From an uncultured Lachnospiraceae bacterium (GTDB lineage: Bacteria > Bacillota > Clostridia > Lachnospirales > Lachnospiraceae), in contig CAJUDH010000014.1 in the NCBI GenBank assembly GCA_910584845.1, forward strand, positions 1 through 64,000: a stretch of 64,000 bases of DNA, written 5' to 3'. A program made the translations under genes and the position numbers. Positions 9,051-18,292 of the stretch are shown piece after piece. The notes beneath the pieces were generated by a model. It was not told where the DNA came from and did no database searches. It saw nothing but the letters and a program-made list of their open reading frames with translations. The first letter of the stretch is position 1, and each line of letters begins with the position of its first letter.

Positions 9051-10492
9051 TTGTGTAAATCAAAAAAACTGACATAAGATTTATGAATAGTTACAAGCGG
9101 GCAGAGCCGGTTTTCTGGTTCTGCCTTGTCTGTATTATACAGGGAATTTTATCCTGGTCAATCCAGCCCCTTAAAAATCTCCTTTACAGATTCCTGCCAG
9201 TTAAGCGTTCCTCAAAATAAATTTCCAGCTGGGAATGGATCTGCCCCCAGCCCTGGCGGTGGCCCGTCCATTTTTTTGTGATGTCCATCATTGCCAGGTA
9301 TAGCATTTTTAAAAGGCTGTCGTCGGTGGGGGACACGGTTTTGGATTTGGTTACTTTCCGCAGCTGGCGGTTGAACCCTTCGGCCGCATTCGTCGTGTAA
9401 ATCAGACGCCTGGCCGCTTCCAGATACTTAAAATAAGTGGACAGGGTTGCCCAGTTGCCATGCCAGGATTTGTAGATTTTCGGGTATTTGGCGTCCCATT
9501 TGTCCCGGAACCGTTCCAGCCCATTCTGGGCGCCCTCCTCTGCCGAGGCAGCGTATACGCGCTTTAAGCCCGGCATCCGCTTTTTGATGCCCTTATAGGG
9601 CACAAATTTCGTGGAGTTCCGGATCTGGTGGATGATGCACTGCTGGATCTCCGTCTGCGGGTATACAGCCCCTATGGCCTGGGGGAAGCCGGAAAGCCCG
9701 TCCACGCAGGCGGCCAGGATGTCCTCCACACCGCGGTTTTTCAGGCCATTCCGGATAGAAAGCCAGAATTTGGTGCTTTCATTTTCGCCAACATACATCC
9801 CCAGCACGTCCTTCTTCCCGTTCATGTCCATGCCTAATGCAATGTAGACGGCACGCTTTACTATGCGCCCCCCGCTGCGGACATGGTAATGGATGGCATC
9901 CATAAATACGGCCGCATAGACTTCCTCCAGCGGGCGTCCCTGCCATTCCCTGACGATGGGAAGTATTTTGTCCGTAATCCGGCTGACCGTGCTGCCGGAT
10001 ATATCCATGCCGTAGAGTCCCTTCATGTGGGATTCTATGTCGCTGGTTGTCATGCCTTTTGCATACATGGAAAGAATCTTTCCCTCCATGTCCTGCGTCA
10101 CGGTATTCTGGTATTTTTTAATGGGCTGGGGCCCATACTCGCTGTTCCGGTCGCGCGGGATTGCAGCATCCATATCGCCATAGTTGTATGCATGGCCTTT
10201 TTGGAATGCCCGTTGCGGCTGTTGCCAGTGTCCTTGTTCCGGTAACCGTACTTTGAGTAGCCGAGTTCCTCATCCAGTTCTTCATCCAGTACATCTTCCA
10301 GAATCACGGACATCATGTCGCGCATGACGGCATTCACATCCGTTCCGTTTTTAATGCTGATGTCATTCTCTTTGAGATAGCTGCGCATCATTTCCCTCAT
10401 TGCTGCTTTTTGTGGGCTTCCGTTTTTTCTTGCCATAATAAAACCTCCAAACTAACTAATCTTATCTTACATCAGTTTGGAGATTTACACAA
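9051..10492 (-). mobile_element. IS256-family insertion sequence
   Basis: About 1.44 kb with imperfect terminal inverted repeats: TTGTGTAAATC at 9051-9061 and its complement GATTTACACAA at 10482-10492, with further matches inside (AAACTGA, TAAGAT). One transposase reading fills it on the minus strand. Eight-base flanks (9043-9050 and 10493-10500) do not match, so there is no clear target duplication; flanking DNA was probably rearranged or deleted. Confidence 0.8.
9184..10436 (-). pseudogene. IS256-family (mutator-type) transposase with one frameshift
   Basis: ATG at 10436 opens MARKNGSPQKAAMREMMR and runs in one frame to KAMHTT near 10180; the conserved continuation (YGDMDAAIPRDRNSEYGP) is in the next frame and runs to 9184. 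A one-base deletion near 10178 accounts for it. The core keeps the likely DDE residues in FMDAIHYH, ACVDGLSGFP and NAAEGFNRQ. The protein would be about 415 aa if repaired. As read it is inactive unless ribosomes shift there; no slippery run is obvious. Confidence 0.85.
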
Positions 10493-10696
10493 TCTTTGGG
10501 ATACTCCCTATACTCGCTTGACTGCTTTTTAGCATGGACTCCTCAGAATATTGATTCGGTTGAGCTGCTACATAACTTTGATGCCGAAGCGGTGCTTCAA
10601 AATGTTCAACGCTATAAAATGCCCATAGAAAATGAGAAAGAGGAGAGCAACCTCTCCTCTTTTATCTGTTGGGTTTTTGGCAGAAAGGAACATTAA
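10493..10696 (+). pseudogene. 3' fragment of an unidentified gene next to the IS256 end
   Basis: Beyond the IS end a protein-like frame (NIDSVELLHNFDAEAVLQNV... MPIENEKEE) runs to 10696 with no start of its own. It looks like the tail of a gene interrupted or brought here by the IS. The terminator hairpin at 10637-10662 overlaps its last codons. The family is unknown. Confidence 0.3.
10637..10663. terminator. Rho-independent terminator, convergent
   Basis: A perfect 11-base-pair stem (10637-10647 with 10652-10662) with a CAAC loop, followed by T residues on the plus strand and preceded by A residues, so it can work in both directions between the gene fragment on the left and the methylase fragment on the right. 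Confidence 0.75.
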
Positions 10697-11102
10697 ACTT
10701 CCCATGTCTATTAAAACGAATCATTCCATTAAAATCTGACCTATTAAGAAATAGAAAATGTAATGGGTCTCCATTCTCATTAAATTTGTCTCTCATTTCT
10801 TTGTAATATACGGCACCCTGCTGCCTCAATTTCTCACCATGAAACTCAAGAAATTCCCGTACTATATGACTAGTAATAGTTCCGTTTTGAATTCCCTGAT
10901 ACAAAGCAATAATATACTGATTTTTGTCACACAAATACGCTCGTTGAGGTGCAATATTAAATGCAACAACTCCTGTTCCAACAAATGGCTCAATCCATAT
11001 ACCAGCCCCATCCCATTCTAATTTTTCCTTGATAAAAGGAACAATTTTTGTTTTAATACCTTGGCACTTTATCGGTGGCACAAGTACTTTACTATTATTC
11101 AT
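10662..11102 (-). pseudogene. Dam-type DNA adenine methylase, C-terminal half missing
   Basis: 146 codons of a D12-class N6-adenine methyltransferase. The N-terminal PPIKCQGIKTKIVPFI and SAM motif EPFVGTG are present, then NRSDFNGMIRFNRHG and FNVPF. It stops there, before the DPPY catalytic motif; relatives are about 270-300 aa. Without that motif it cannot methylate DNA. It probably belonged to a type II system or phage. Its distal end abuts the convergent terminator, so the truncation may come from the rearrangement that set the IS256 element. Confidence 0.7.
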
Positions 11103-11208
11103 TCATGCATTTCCCCCGTTATAAACAACTTTTTCCATATTTTTTCACAGCATCAGCATATTTTTAACTTTTTTTAAATCATCGGAAAATGTCTCAGAGC
11201 TTCCATAA

Positions 11209-11403
11209 TTACTGATTCCTTTGGGGAGGGCATTTCGGTTGCCTGGCGTTTTCAGACTCCGATAGATTATAGTTCTTTCCTACATCTAATCCACACTTCC
11301 GCTTTATCTGGGAAATATATAGGCTGGATACCTTCAACCCACTATGTTCCATAACATAGTCCTTAATTTCCTGATATGTAGCCTTGCTTTCCGCCGATAT
11401 TAT
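11209..11403 (-). pseudogene. Out-of-frame C-terminal tail of RlmD
   Basis: Right after the rlmD stop, another frame reads SAESKATYQEIKDYVMEH, then GLKVSSLYISQIKRKCGLD, then SENARQPKCPP and a stop. I recognise this as the C-terminal extension that many Lachnospiraceae RlmD proteins carry on the same chain. Here it is separated by a frameshift at about 11400 and ends early. It is a decayed tail rather than a separate gene. The methyltransferase core is intact, so the enzyme may still work. Confidence 0.65.
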
Positions 11404-12857
11404 TTAACCTTAACTTCAATGTGCTGCTTATTGCGTTTAGACAATAAGCATACCGTCTCCACATTCGCCGTCCCCGGAAACATATCCACGCAGCACCCCC
11501 GCTCCACCTCATACCCATTCGCCAAAAACACCTCCAAATCCCGTGCCAGGCTGGTGGGCTTACAGGACACATAGACCATTTTGGCCACACCAAAACCAAT
11601 AATTTTCTGGAGCGCTTTCGGGTGGATCCCTTCCCGCGGGGGATCTAAAATAATCAAGTCCGGCTTGTCCTCAAGGTTTCCAACTATTTTCCATACATCC
11701 CCAGCAATGAATTCACAGTTTTCCAACCCGTTGTGCCTGGCGTTTTCCCTTGCCGCTTCCACGGCTTCCTCAACGATCTCCACACCCACAACTTTGGCCG
11801 CTACCGGGGAAGCGATTTGCGCAATGGTACCGGTTCCGCTATACAAGTCAAACACGACCTTGTCCCTGGTATCCCCCACATAATCCCGTACGGTGTCATA
11901 AAGCACCTCGGCCCCCAAGGAATTGGTCTGGAAAAAAGAAAAAGGGGTAATCCGAAATTTCAGGCCAAGCAATTCTTCATAAAAATAATCATTGCCTGCC
12001 AAAATTTCCAGGCTGTCGCTTTGCACCGTGTCGGCCAAGCTGTCATTCGTAATATGGAGGATACCTGCAAAATCCCCTTCCAAAACCAACTCCTGCAGGT
12101 TCTTTCGCCATCCATCCAATAATTTCCCTTCGGTTTCTTCTGCGGCGGTAACAGGCATTTTTCCATCCTGCCCTTCTTGCCCTTCTTTTAACAATATCCC
12201 CTTTTGGGAGGAAGTTACCAACGCCACCAGGATTTCACCGGTTTTCACCGCCCGGCGTACAAGCAAATGCCGTAAATATCCTACATGTTGGATTTTCCGG
12301 TAATAAGGGGTTTGTGCAGCAGCAAAATAATCCAGTGTGGCTTCCAAAATACGGCAAAAATCCGGATGTACGATCCGACAGCTACGGGTGGTAACTATAT
12401 CATAAAAACTGCCCCTTTTATGCATACCCAACGCCAAGGGCCCGCCTTTATATTCATCCCCAAATGAAAACTCCATCTTATTCCGGTATCCGTCAGAGAC
12501 CGGGCTTCCTTTAATGCCTTCAAACCACCTGTCCCCACATATGGGGGCCATTAAGGCCTTTACTTGCCCTGCTTTCAGCTTTAGCTGCTCTTCATAAGGC
12601 AAAGATTGGTACAGGCAGCCGCCGCATTGCCCAAAATGGGGGCATGCCTTTTCCGGTTCTTCCAAGGCAGACGGCTCCAGCACCTGCAGTAGCCGCCCCT
12701 CAATCTTCCCATGCCTCTTTTTATGGACGGCAAATTGTATTTTCTGTCCGGGAAGGGCGTTTTTCACAAAGACTTTTTCCCCGTCAACGTTCAATACCCC
12801 CTTATTAGGGAAATCAATGCGTTCCACCACTGCTTCTCCGATATCTCCTTTTTTCAT
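11400..12857 (-). CDS. rlmD: 23S rRNA (uracil-5-)-methyltransferase RlmD/TrmA family
   Basis: SAM-dependent m5U methyltransferase of the RumA/TrmA family, most likely acting on 23S rRNA; tRNA specificity cannot be excluded. It has an N-terminal TRAM domain, an iron-sulfur cysteine set (C72, C78, C81 and C160), a SAM-binding segment (DLYSGTGTIAQ, GVEIVEEA), DPPREG and the catalytic-cysteine region VYVSCKPTS. The start is ATG 12857, six bases after AAGGAG; GTG 12860 is too close to it. 485 aa. The usual Lachnospiraceae tail follows out of frame. It marks the edge between the accessory island and core DNA. Confidence 0.9.
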   Translation of the reverse strand: MKKGDIGEAVVERIDFPNKGVLNVDGEKVFVKNALPGQKIQFAVHKKRHGKIEGRLLQVLEPSALEEPEKACPHFGQCGGCLYQSLPYEEQLKLKAGQVKALMAPICGDRWFEGIKGSPVSDGYRNKMEFSFGDEYKGGPLALGMHKRGSFYDIVTTRSCRIVHPDFCRILEATLDYFAAAQTPYYRKIQHVGYLRHLLVRRAVKTGEILVALVTSSQKGILLKEGQEGQDGKMPVTAAEETEGKLLDGWRKNLQELVLEGDFAGILHITNDSLADTVQSDSLEILAGNDYFYEELLGLKFRITPFSFFQTNSLGAEVLYDTVRDYVGDTRDKVVFDLYSGTGTIAQIASPVAAKVVGVEIVEEAVEAARENARHNGLENCEFIAGDVWKIVGNLEDKPDLIILDPPREGIHPKALQKIIGFGVAKMVYVSCKPTSLARDLEVFLANGYEVERGCCVDMFPGTANVETVCLLSKRNKQHIEVKVK

Positions 12858-13250
12858 CACAAACTCCTTATTTTCCCTATTCTTTTTACCGCAATATATC
12901 CCTTACCACTTCTTCCTTACAATAGCCAAGGCCTTTTTGCCAACAGGCACCGCCTTAGTGCCAAAACCCTTTGCTGCCGGAATCATCCCCATCCCCCAGC
13001 GGCAAAACCTTTCCTATAAACCCACTTCCACCTTTTTCCATTGCGCCTTCTTCCTTGAGGATGCCCATTGCCCCAGACCCCACCAGAAGGGCTTTTGTCC
13101 TACCAGACTTTCCTATAGCCGGCAAAGAGCTCAACCCGCCGGCCCTAGCGCGGTAAGCAGTTGCATCAGCCGCCATTCCCTTTAAGCACATAGCACACAT
13201 CTCCCGGAGAGCCTTTGCTTTATAAGATAAATTTCCTATAAAGCAAAAAA
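12858..13250. other. Intergenic region without a recognised gene
   Basis: About 390 bases between rlmD and the small membrane-protein gene. Both strands have short ORFs (for example 12955-13200 minus), but their translations are low in complexity and lack ribosome sites. I see no RNA or repeat here. Confidence 0.4.
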
Positions 13251-13277
13251 GGCGTGCCCCATCTCATGAGACACGCC
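13251..13277 (-). terminator. Terminator after the small membrane-protein gene
   Basis: On the minus strand GGCGTG (from 13277) pairs with CACGCC (to 13251) around a loop containing TCTCATGAGA, followed by a run of T residues (complement of 13245-13250). Confidence 0.7.
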
Positions 13278-13286
13278 CGGCAACCT

Positions 13287-13592
13287 CTATTTGTCTTCCT
13301 TTTCAGCAGCGGCAGTGGACTCTTCCTCATCCTCAAAGAAATCGTCGTCGAAGTCGTCATCAAAATCGTCTTCAAAATCCTCCAAATAATCCGGAGTAAG
13401 GAAACGGTACACACCATAAGCGATCGCGGCAATCGCGGCAACTGCGCCAACAATGGCCAATACCCAGAGGATATAATTTTTCTTCTTCTCTTCCTCCTCT
13501 TTCCTGTGCAGGAAATCATTTAACTTCGTGGAGTTGATGATTTCTTCTACACGGTTCAGCGCGTCCTTTCCCATCGTATCAAGCTTTCCCAT
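13287..13592 (-). CDS. Small single-pass membrane protein with acidic tail
   Basis: 101 aa; no family name recognised. An N-terminal basic/acidic cytoplasmic part (KKKN before the membrane) leads to one hydrophobic segment at about residues 38-58 (ILWVLAIVGAVAAIAAIAYG), then a strongly acidic tail of repeated D-D-F units. Proteins of this layout are common beside core genes in Lachnospiraceae. The start is ATG 13592, preceded by AAAGGA; the in-frame Met 30 bases upstream has no ribosome site. It has its own terminator and lies downstream of pcrA on the same strand. Confidence 0.6.
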   Translation of the reverse strand: MGKLDTMGKDALNRVEEIINSTKLNDFLHRKEEEEKKKNYILWVLAIVGAVAAIAAIAYGVYRFLTPDYLEDFEDDFDDDFDDDFFEDEEESTAAAEKEDK

Positions 13593-13702
13593 ATTATTCA
13601 CGTCCTTTCTGTCGTCTCGCACATTTTCTATGTGCAGTATTTAGATTATACCATTTCTTCTCCCTTTTTACTATCCTATTTTATAACAAAATTAAAAAAA
13701 TA

Positions 13703-16144
13703 TTACAATCTTTGTAGTTTGGCAACGGACGCAAAAAGCCTTCTAGTCCCGGTCCGGTCAAAATCTACCGTTACCTCATAATCTTTAGGCCCGTCCTGAA
13801 TATCCCGCACCGTCCCTTCACCAAATTTCATATGGCGCACCCGGTCTCCTGCCTGGTAATCCAGGGCAGCCGCCTTTTGTACGGTAAAAGCTTTCCCGAA
13901 AGCAGGCACTTTAGGGCTTTGGCCAAAAGGATTCCCGGCGCCCATCCGCCCCGGCTGTCCGAAAGCCCCCCTGCTGCCGGCCTGGCTTTGCTTGCCTAAA
14001 ATGCTTTTGCCCCCCATTGAGCCTTGCCCTCCCCAAAGGCCTTCTTTGCCACGGTCCGGGCTTCCTGGCCCAAAGGGGCTGCTGCCATCCCTCTGCCCTC
14101 CGCCAGGAAAGGTTCCTGGACGGGCTTCCCCCCCGTCTATAAGCTCTTCCGGGATTTCTTCTACAAACCGGCTAATGGGGGAATAATGAAGTTCACCCCG
14201 GGCCAGCCTTGTCCGGGCCGCCGTCAGGGTCAATCGTTCCTTGGCACGGGTAATCCCTACATAACAAAGGCGGCGTTCTTCCTCCAAATCCGTAGGGTCG
14301 TCTGACATAATGGAGCGGGAACCGGGGAAAAGCCCGTCCTCCAGGCCGCTTAAATAGATTATGGGGAATTCCAGCCCTTTGGCGCTATGCAGCGTCATCA
14401 AAGTCACCCGGTCTTCTGACTGGTCCATCTGGTCAATATCCGCCACCAGGGCCACTTCTTCTAAAAATCCGTTCAGGCTGGGATGTTCGGTTTCCTGTGC
14501 GTAGCTGACTGCCTTGTTGATCAGTTCACCGATATTTTGCAGGCGTTCCTTGGCTTCTTCCTCCCCTTCCGCCTCCAGCTCCTGCCGGTAACCGGTTTCT
14601 TCCAATATATCCGTAATCAATTTCCGCAAACCATATACCCGGTCCTCCTGGCGGTAAAAGCGCCCCTCTTCTGGCTGCCCTTCCCCTCCTTCCATGTTTT
14701 GGGAACCGCTGTCCATGGCTGACACTTTCTGTTCCCACTCCTGCAGGCGCAGGCGGAAACCTTCGATTTGGCTTACAAAAGCCTGGATCTTTCCGGCTGC
14801 CTTCCCCATCCCTGGCACAGATGCTGCATGGGTACAGCCCTCGTAAAAACTCATCTGGCCCTCTGGGGTCCAAGCCATAATTTTTCCAATAGACGCCGCG
14901 CCAATGCCTCGTTTGGGCACATTGATAATCCGCTGGACCGCCAAATTGTCCTTTCCGTTGGCAATGGTCTTCAAATAGCATAAAATGTCCTTAATCTCCT
15001 TACGCTGGTAGAAATTCACCCCGCCTACCAGCCGGTAAGGGATATTATATTGGATGCACATTTCTTCCAGCAAGCGGGACTGGGCATTGGTCCGGTAAAG
15101 GACTGCATACTCCCGGTAAGGCCGCTTAACTTTCAAAATATCATGGATAATCCCTTCCGCCTCCTGATAGGCCTGGCCGTACTGGCGGAAGGACACCAGG
15201 GCCCCTTGTTCGTTGGCTGTCCACAGGCTCTTCCCCTTCCTCCGCACATTATTGCTGATCACGGCATTGGCGGCATCCAGGATATGGCCGGTAGAACGGT
15301 AATTCTGTTCCAGGCGGATGACCTTCGCCCCTGGGAACACTTCTTCAAAGTCCAGGATATTCCGGATATCCGCCCCCCGGAATTTATAGATTGACTGGTC
15401 ATCGTCCCCTACCACACATAAATTCTTATATTTCCCTGCCAGCAAGGAAACCATCTGGAACTGGGCCCGGTTGGTGTCCTGGTACTCGTCTACCAAAATA
15501 TAGCGGAACCGCTCCTGGTAATACTCCAAAACCTGGGCGTTAGCCTGGAACAAATCCACGGTTTTAAAAATTAAATCATCAAAATCCAGGGCATTGCTCC
15601 TTTTTAGTTCCTGCTGGTATTCCATATAAACTTCCGCTTCTTTTTTCTGCCGCCAGTCCCCCTCTGCCTTGCGCATAAACGCTTCCGGGCTGATCAGCTC
15701 GTTTTTTGCAGTTGAAATTACAGACATCAGCATCCGCTCACGGAACTGTTTCGGGTCTAAATCCAGCTTTTTGATAACTTGTTTGACCAGCGTTTTCTGG
15801 TCGTCGCTGTCATAAATAGTAAAATTATTTTCATACCCCAAATACTCAATAAAGCGGCGCAGGATCCTCACACAGCAGGAATGGAAGGTGCTGACCCAAA
15901 TGCTGCCGGAACCAGATTCCACCAGCCTGTCCACCCTCTCCCGCATCTCCCCTGCGGCTTTGTTGGTAAAGGTAATGGCTAAGATATTCCAGGGGTTTAC
16001 CCCCTTTTCTTCTATCAAATAAGCAATCCTGTGGGTCAATACCCGGGTTTTACCGGATCCGGCCCCCGCAAGGACCAAAAGAGGGCCTTCCGTATGGAAA
16101 ACCGCTTCCCGCTGCTTCGGATTTAGCGTATCGTAAACTGCCAT
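13703..16144 (-). CDS. pcrA: ATP-dependent DNA helicase PcrA/UvrD
   Basis: Superfamily 1 helicase that unwinds DNA 3' to 5' in nucleotide-excision repair, plasmid replication and removal of RecA filaments. Walker A AGAGSGKT is at residues 26-33, then ITFTNKAA, VDEYQDTN, DDQSIYKFRGA, EQNYRST, TLHSAKGLEFP and CYVGITRAKERL. After about residue 680 comes a glycine-rich disordered linker and then a C-terminal tudor-like domain (GDRVRHMKFGEGTV), as in PcrA. 813 aa is slightly long because of that linker. ATG 16144 follows GAAAGGAAA. Confidence 0.95.
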   Translation of the reverse strand: MAVYDTLNPKQREAVFHTEGPLLVLAGAGSGKTRVLTHRIAYLIEEKGVNPWNILAITFTNKAAGEMRERVDRLVESGSGSIWVSTFHSCCVRILRRFIEYLGYENNFTIYDSDDQKTLVKQVIKKLDLDPKQFRERMLMSVISTAKNELISPEAFMRKAEGDWRQKKEAEVYMEYQQELKRSNALDFDDLIFKTVDLFQANAQVLEYYQERFRYILVDEYQDTNRAQFQMVSLLAGKYKNLCVVGDDDQSIYKFRGADIRNILDFEEVFPGAKVIRLEQNYRSTGHILDAANAVISNNVRRKGKSLWTANEQGALVSFRQYGQAYQEAEGIIHDILKVKRPYREYAVLYRTNAQSRLLEEMCIQYNIPYRLVGGVNFYQRKEIKDILCYLKTIANGKDNLAVQRIINVPKRGIGAASIGKIMAWTPEGQMSFYEGCTHAASVPGMGKAAGKIQAFVSQIEGFRLRLQEWEQKVSAMDSGSQNMEGGEGQPEEGRFYRQEDRVYGLRKLITDILEETGYRQELEAEGEEEAKERLQNIGELINKAVSYAQETEHPSLNGFLEEVALVADIDQMDQSEDRVTLMTLHSAKGLEFPIIYLSGLEDGLFPGSRSIMSDDPTDLEEERRLCYVGITRAKERLTLTAARTRLARGELHYSPISRFVEEIPEELIDGGEARPGTFPGGGQRDGSSPFGPGSPDRGKEGLWGGQGSMGGKSILGKQSQAGSRGAFGQPGRMGAGNPFGQSPKVPAFGKAFTVQKAAALDYQAGDRVRHMKFGEGTVRDIQDGPKDYEVTVDFDRTGTRRLFASVAKLQRL

Positions 16145-16211
16145 ATGTATTCTAATTTCCTTTCTGGAAGGCTTTTACGCCCCTTCACACACATTCCCAT
16201 AACACAAAAGA

Positions 16212-16242
16212 GCGGTTCCCGCAAGGCGCCTGCGGATCCCGC
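16212..16242 (-). terminator. Possible terminator after ridA
   Basis: Imperfect stem (16212-16223 with 16231-16242, about 9 of 12 pairs) and a T-rich stretch after it on the minus strand. Confidence 0.4.
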
Positions 16243-16263
16243 ACTTTCGGATATGACCTTTTT

Positions 16264-16647
16264 CTATTCTACATAAGCAACGGCTTCTATTTCCACCAAA
16301 GCCCCTTTGGGGATAGCCGCCACCTCAAACGCTGCCCGGGCAGGGCACTCCCCCTCAAAAAACGTGGCATACACCTCGTTCATGGCCCCAAAATCCCCAA
16401 TATTTTTCAGCAGCACCGTAGTCTTCACCACGTTGGCCATGGTCAGCCCGTCGCTGGCCAAAATATTTTGGATATTGGCCAGGGATTGGCGGGTCTGGGA
16501 AGCAATATCCTCCCCCGCAAATTCCCCGGTTGCCGGGTCGATGGGGAGTTGTCCGGAAACAAACACGAATCCGCCTACACGGATCCCTTGTGAATAAGGG
16601 CCGATAGCCGCCGGTGCATTTGTTGTAGCCAACACTTTCTTTTTCAT
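16264..16647 (-). CDS. ridA: RidA family imine/enamine deaminase
   Basis: 127-residue YjgF/YER057c/UK114 protein that hydrolyses reactive enamines and imines made by PLP enzymes such as serine or threonine dehydratase. Family features are the N-terminal APAAIGPYSQG, the FVSGQLP strand, Arg104 (CPARAAFEV) that binds substrate carboxylate, and the closing VEIEAVAYV. It works as a cytoplasmic trimer in known relatives. AGGAGG precedes ATG 16647. Single gene with its own upstream region. Confidence 0.94.
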   Translation of the reverse strand: MKKKVLATTNAPAAIGPYSQGIRVGGFVFVSGQLPIDPATGEFAGEDIASQTRQSLANIQNILASDGLTMANVVKTTVLLKNIGDFGAMNEVYATFFEGECPARAAFEVAAIPKGALVEIEAVAYVE

Positions 16648-17172
16648 GATTTCCTCCTATGATTTCCATTGATGTTGAAACCCGCCCTTAGGGGGGATGG
16701 TTTTTTCTTCCTGAAAGCCATTATACTAATTTTTTCTCCATAAATCAATGGAATCTTAAAATCATGACCGATATTACCGGATTCACGGCTTTGGTTCATG
16801 GGCAGAACCCCATATTATTTTTGTAGGTATGGCCTGTTACACGGTTCTGCAAATAACAGCAATAGTTCTTACATTGGGCTATTTTGTGGATCATGGACTG
16901 TTACATGGTTTTGCAAATAACAGCCCCGGCTACTTGTAAGTTTCCGGTTTCACAGGGCAAAAATTCAGTGTAGCCTTCTACGGCCCCCTTTTAGCCAAAG
17001 CCCATGAAATGTGGCACATATCCGGCAAAAAGCCACCTTCAAGCCCGCCTTGGCAAAAACGGCAGAGAGCTTGGGGCAGCTGCGCCAAACCTTGTCTTAA
17101 AACCTTAAGTTGACCACAAAACCTATGGCCGGGCACAGGCCGGGAAAAACATAGCCCGCCGGTGCTTCCCGC
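16648..17172. other. Long intergenic region with a direct repeat
   Basis: About 525 bases with no plausible gene. It carries two 32-base direct repeats (listed separately) and GC-rich segments. The ridA promoter must lie in the first part. Confidence 0.5.
16829..16924. repeat. Two 32-base direct repeats, 64 bases apart
   Basis: Copies at 16829-16860 and 16893-16924 differ at 3 of 32 positions. Both contain CTGTTACA and end TGCAAATAACAGC. They are imperfectly dyadic (CTGTTA...TAACAG), so each could fold or bind a protein. Confidence 0.6.
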
Positions 17173-17418
17173 TTAAGCGATCTGCGCGCTTTTACTTTCT
17201 GCCGTCAACAAATCTTTTAAGTCATCCAGGGACATGTTCTGCACTTCCAGCAAGTCATTAACCTCTTTAAACTTTTCCATCAGGATCTGGTCACGCAGCT
17301 CCTTTTCTTTTGCCCGCAATGTCTCCAGGCAGTTTTCATATTGGCTAATGGAAGCCTGAATTTCATTTAATTCATCCTGGCACTTTTCCAGTGGCGTCCT
17401 TCTCGCTCTTCTTGCCAT
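17173..17418 (-). CDS. Small coiled-coil protein
   Basis: 81 aa, almost wholly helical with heptad-like spacing (LEKCQDELNEIQASI, LRAKEKELRDQIL). The N-terminus is basic (MARRARRTPLE). It resembles small DUF4315-like coiled-coil proteins, but I cannot assign it. AAGGAGG lies nine bases before ATG 17418, so it is surely translated. It is divergent from the DUF1836 gene. Confidence 0.6.
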   Translation of the reverse strand: MARRARRTPLEKCQDELNEIQASISQYENCLETLRAKEKELRDQILMEKFKEVNDLLEVQNMSLDDLKDLLTAESKSAQIA

Positions 17419-17522
17419 ATTTGACTCCCTCCTTGGAATATAATAAAAGTTGGTAAGTTATCCCATTGGTAGAAGTATATGCGGATAAAAAAAGAATTAT
17501 TCAGGTAAATCTTATTTTTCGC

Positions 17523-17551
17523 TTGTCATCTGGTTTTGAATACTATATAAT
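17523..17551 (+). promoter_or_regulatory. Promoter of the DUF1836 gene
   Basis: TTGTCA (17523-17528) and TATAAT (17546-17551) with a 17-base spacer; the start codon follows about 18 bases later with AGAGGTG as ribosome site. Confidence 0.7.
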
Positions 17552-17569
17552 AAGGTTAGAGGTGACAAA

Positions 17570-18187
17570 ATGAAGAATAACGACGAACGATTAGCTGATG
17601 TTCTAGGGCGGCTGGACAAGCTGTCCTATGTTAAACTGGAAAAAATCCCGGAGCTTGACCTGTATATGGATCAGGTTACCTCCTTTATGGAAGAACAACT
17701 AAAGGACACCAAGCGGAACCAGGAAGATAAGGTATTGACCAAAACCATGATCAACAATTATGCCAAAAACCGCCTGCTCCCCCCCCCAGTCAAAAAAAAG
17801 TACTCGAAAGAACACATGCTGTTGCTGCTGTTTATTTATTATTATAAAAACCTGCTTTCCTTCAACGACATTGAGCAGCTGTTCCTCCCCATTACAAAGA
17901 ATTATTTCAGCGCCTCTTCCGACTTGTCTTTAAGCGCAATCTATCAAGAGGTGTTCACTCTGGAAAAGGAACAGAAAGAGCGGGTAAAAAAAGACGTCCA
18001 GGCCAAGTTTCAGGCTGCCAAAACCACATTCACTGACATAGACGAAAAGGAGCGGGAATATTTGCAGCTGTTTTCCTTTATCAGTGAACTGTCTTTCGAC
18101 GTTTATCTGAAAAAGCAGATGATTGAAGCCATTATTGACCAGCTCCGGGAAGAAGGCGCTGACAGCGGAAAGAAAAAACATCCCTAG
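17570..18187 (+). CDS. DUF1836 domain protein
   Basis: 205 aa. The segment TKTMINNYAKNRLLPPP followed by KKYSKEHMLLLLFIYYYK is the DUF1836 signature; the fold looks like a MerR-type winged helix, so a DNA-binding regulatory role is likely but unproven. The rest is helical and charged. Widespread in Clostridia as a stand-alone gene, as here. It has its own promoter and converges with yerC on a shared terminator. Confidence 0.85.
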   Translation: MKNNDERLADVLGRLDKLSYVKLEKIPELDLYMDQVTSFMEEQLKDTKRNQEDKVLTKTMINNYAKNRLLPPPVKKKYSKEHMLLLLFIYYYKNLLSFNDIEQLFLPITKNYFSASSDLSLSAIYQEVFTLEKEQKERVKKDVQAKFQAAKTTFTDIDEKEREYLQLFSFISELSFDVYLKKQMIEAIIDQLREEGADSGKKKHP

Positions 18188-18261
18188 GCGCCTGCCCATA
18201 ACCCGGCAAAAAGGCAGCCCTCCCTGTGGGGCGCCCTGTTTTGCAAGGTGCCTTTCCTACG

Positions 18262-18292
18262 AAAAAACGGGGGCTTTTAGCCCTCGTCTTTT
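18262..18292. terminator. Bidirectional terminator between DUF1836 gene and yerC
   Basis: Seven-base-pair stem (18268-18274 with 18280-18286, one G-T pair) flanked by A residues to the left and T residues to the right; overlaps the yerC stop codon. Confidence 0.7.

Noticed and set aside
9043..10500. 8-base target duplication around the IS256 element
   Set aside because: Flanks TTCAAGTT and TCTTTGGG do not match.
12955..13200. 81-codon minus-strand ORF
   Set aside because: Glycine-rich, no ribosome site and no family resemblance.
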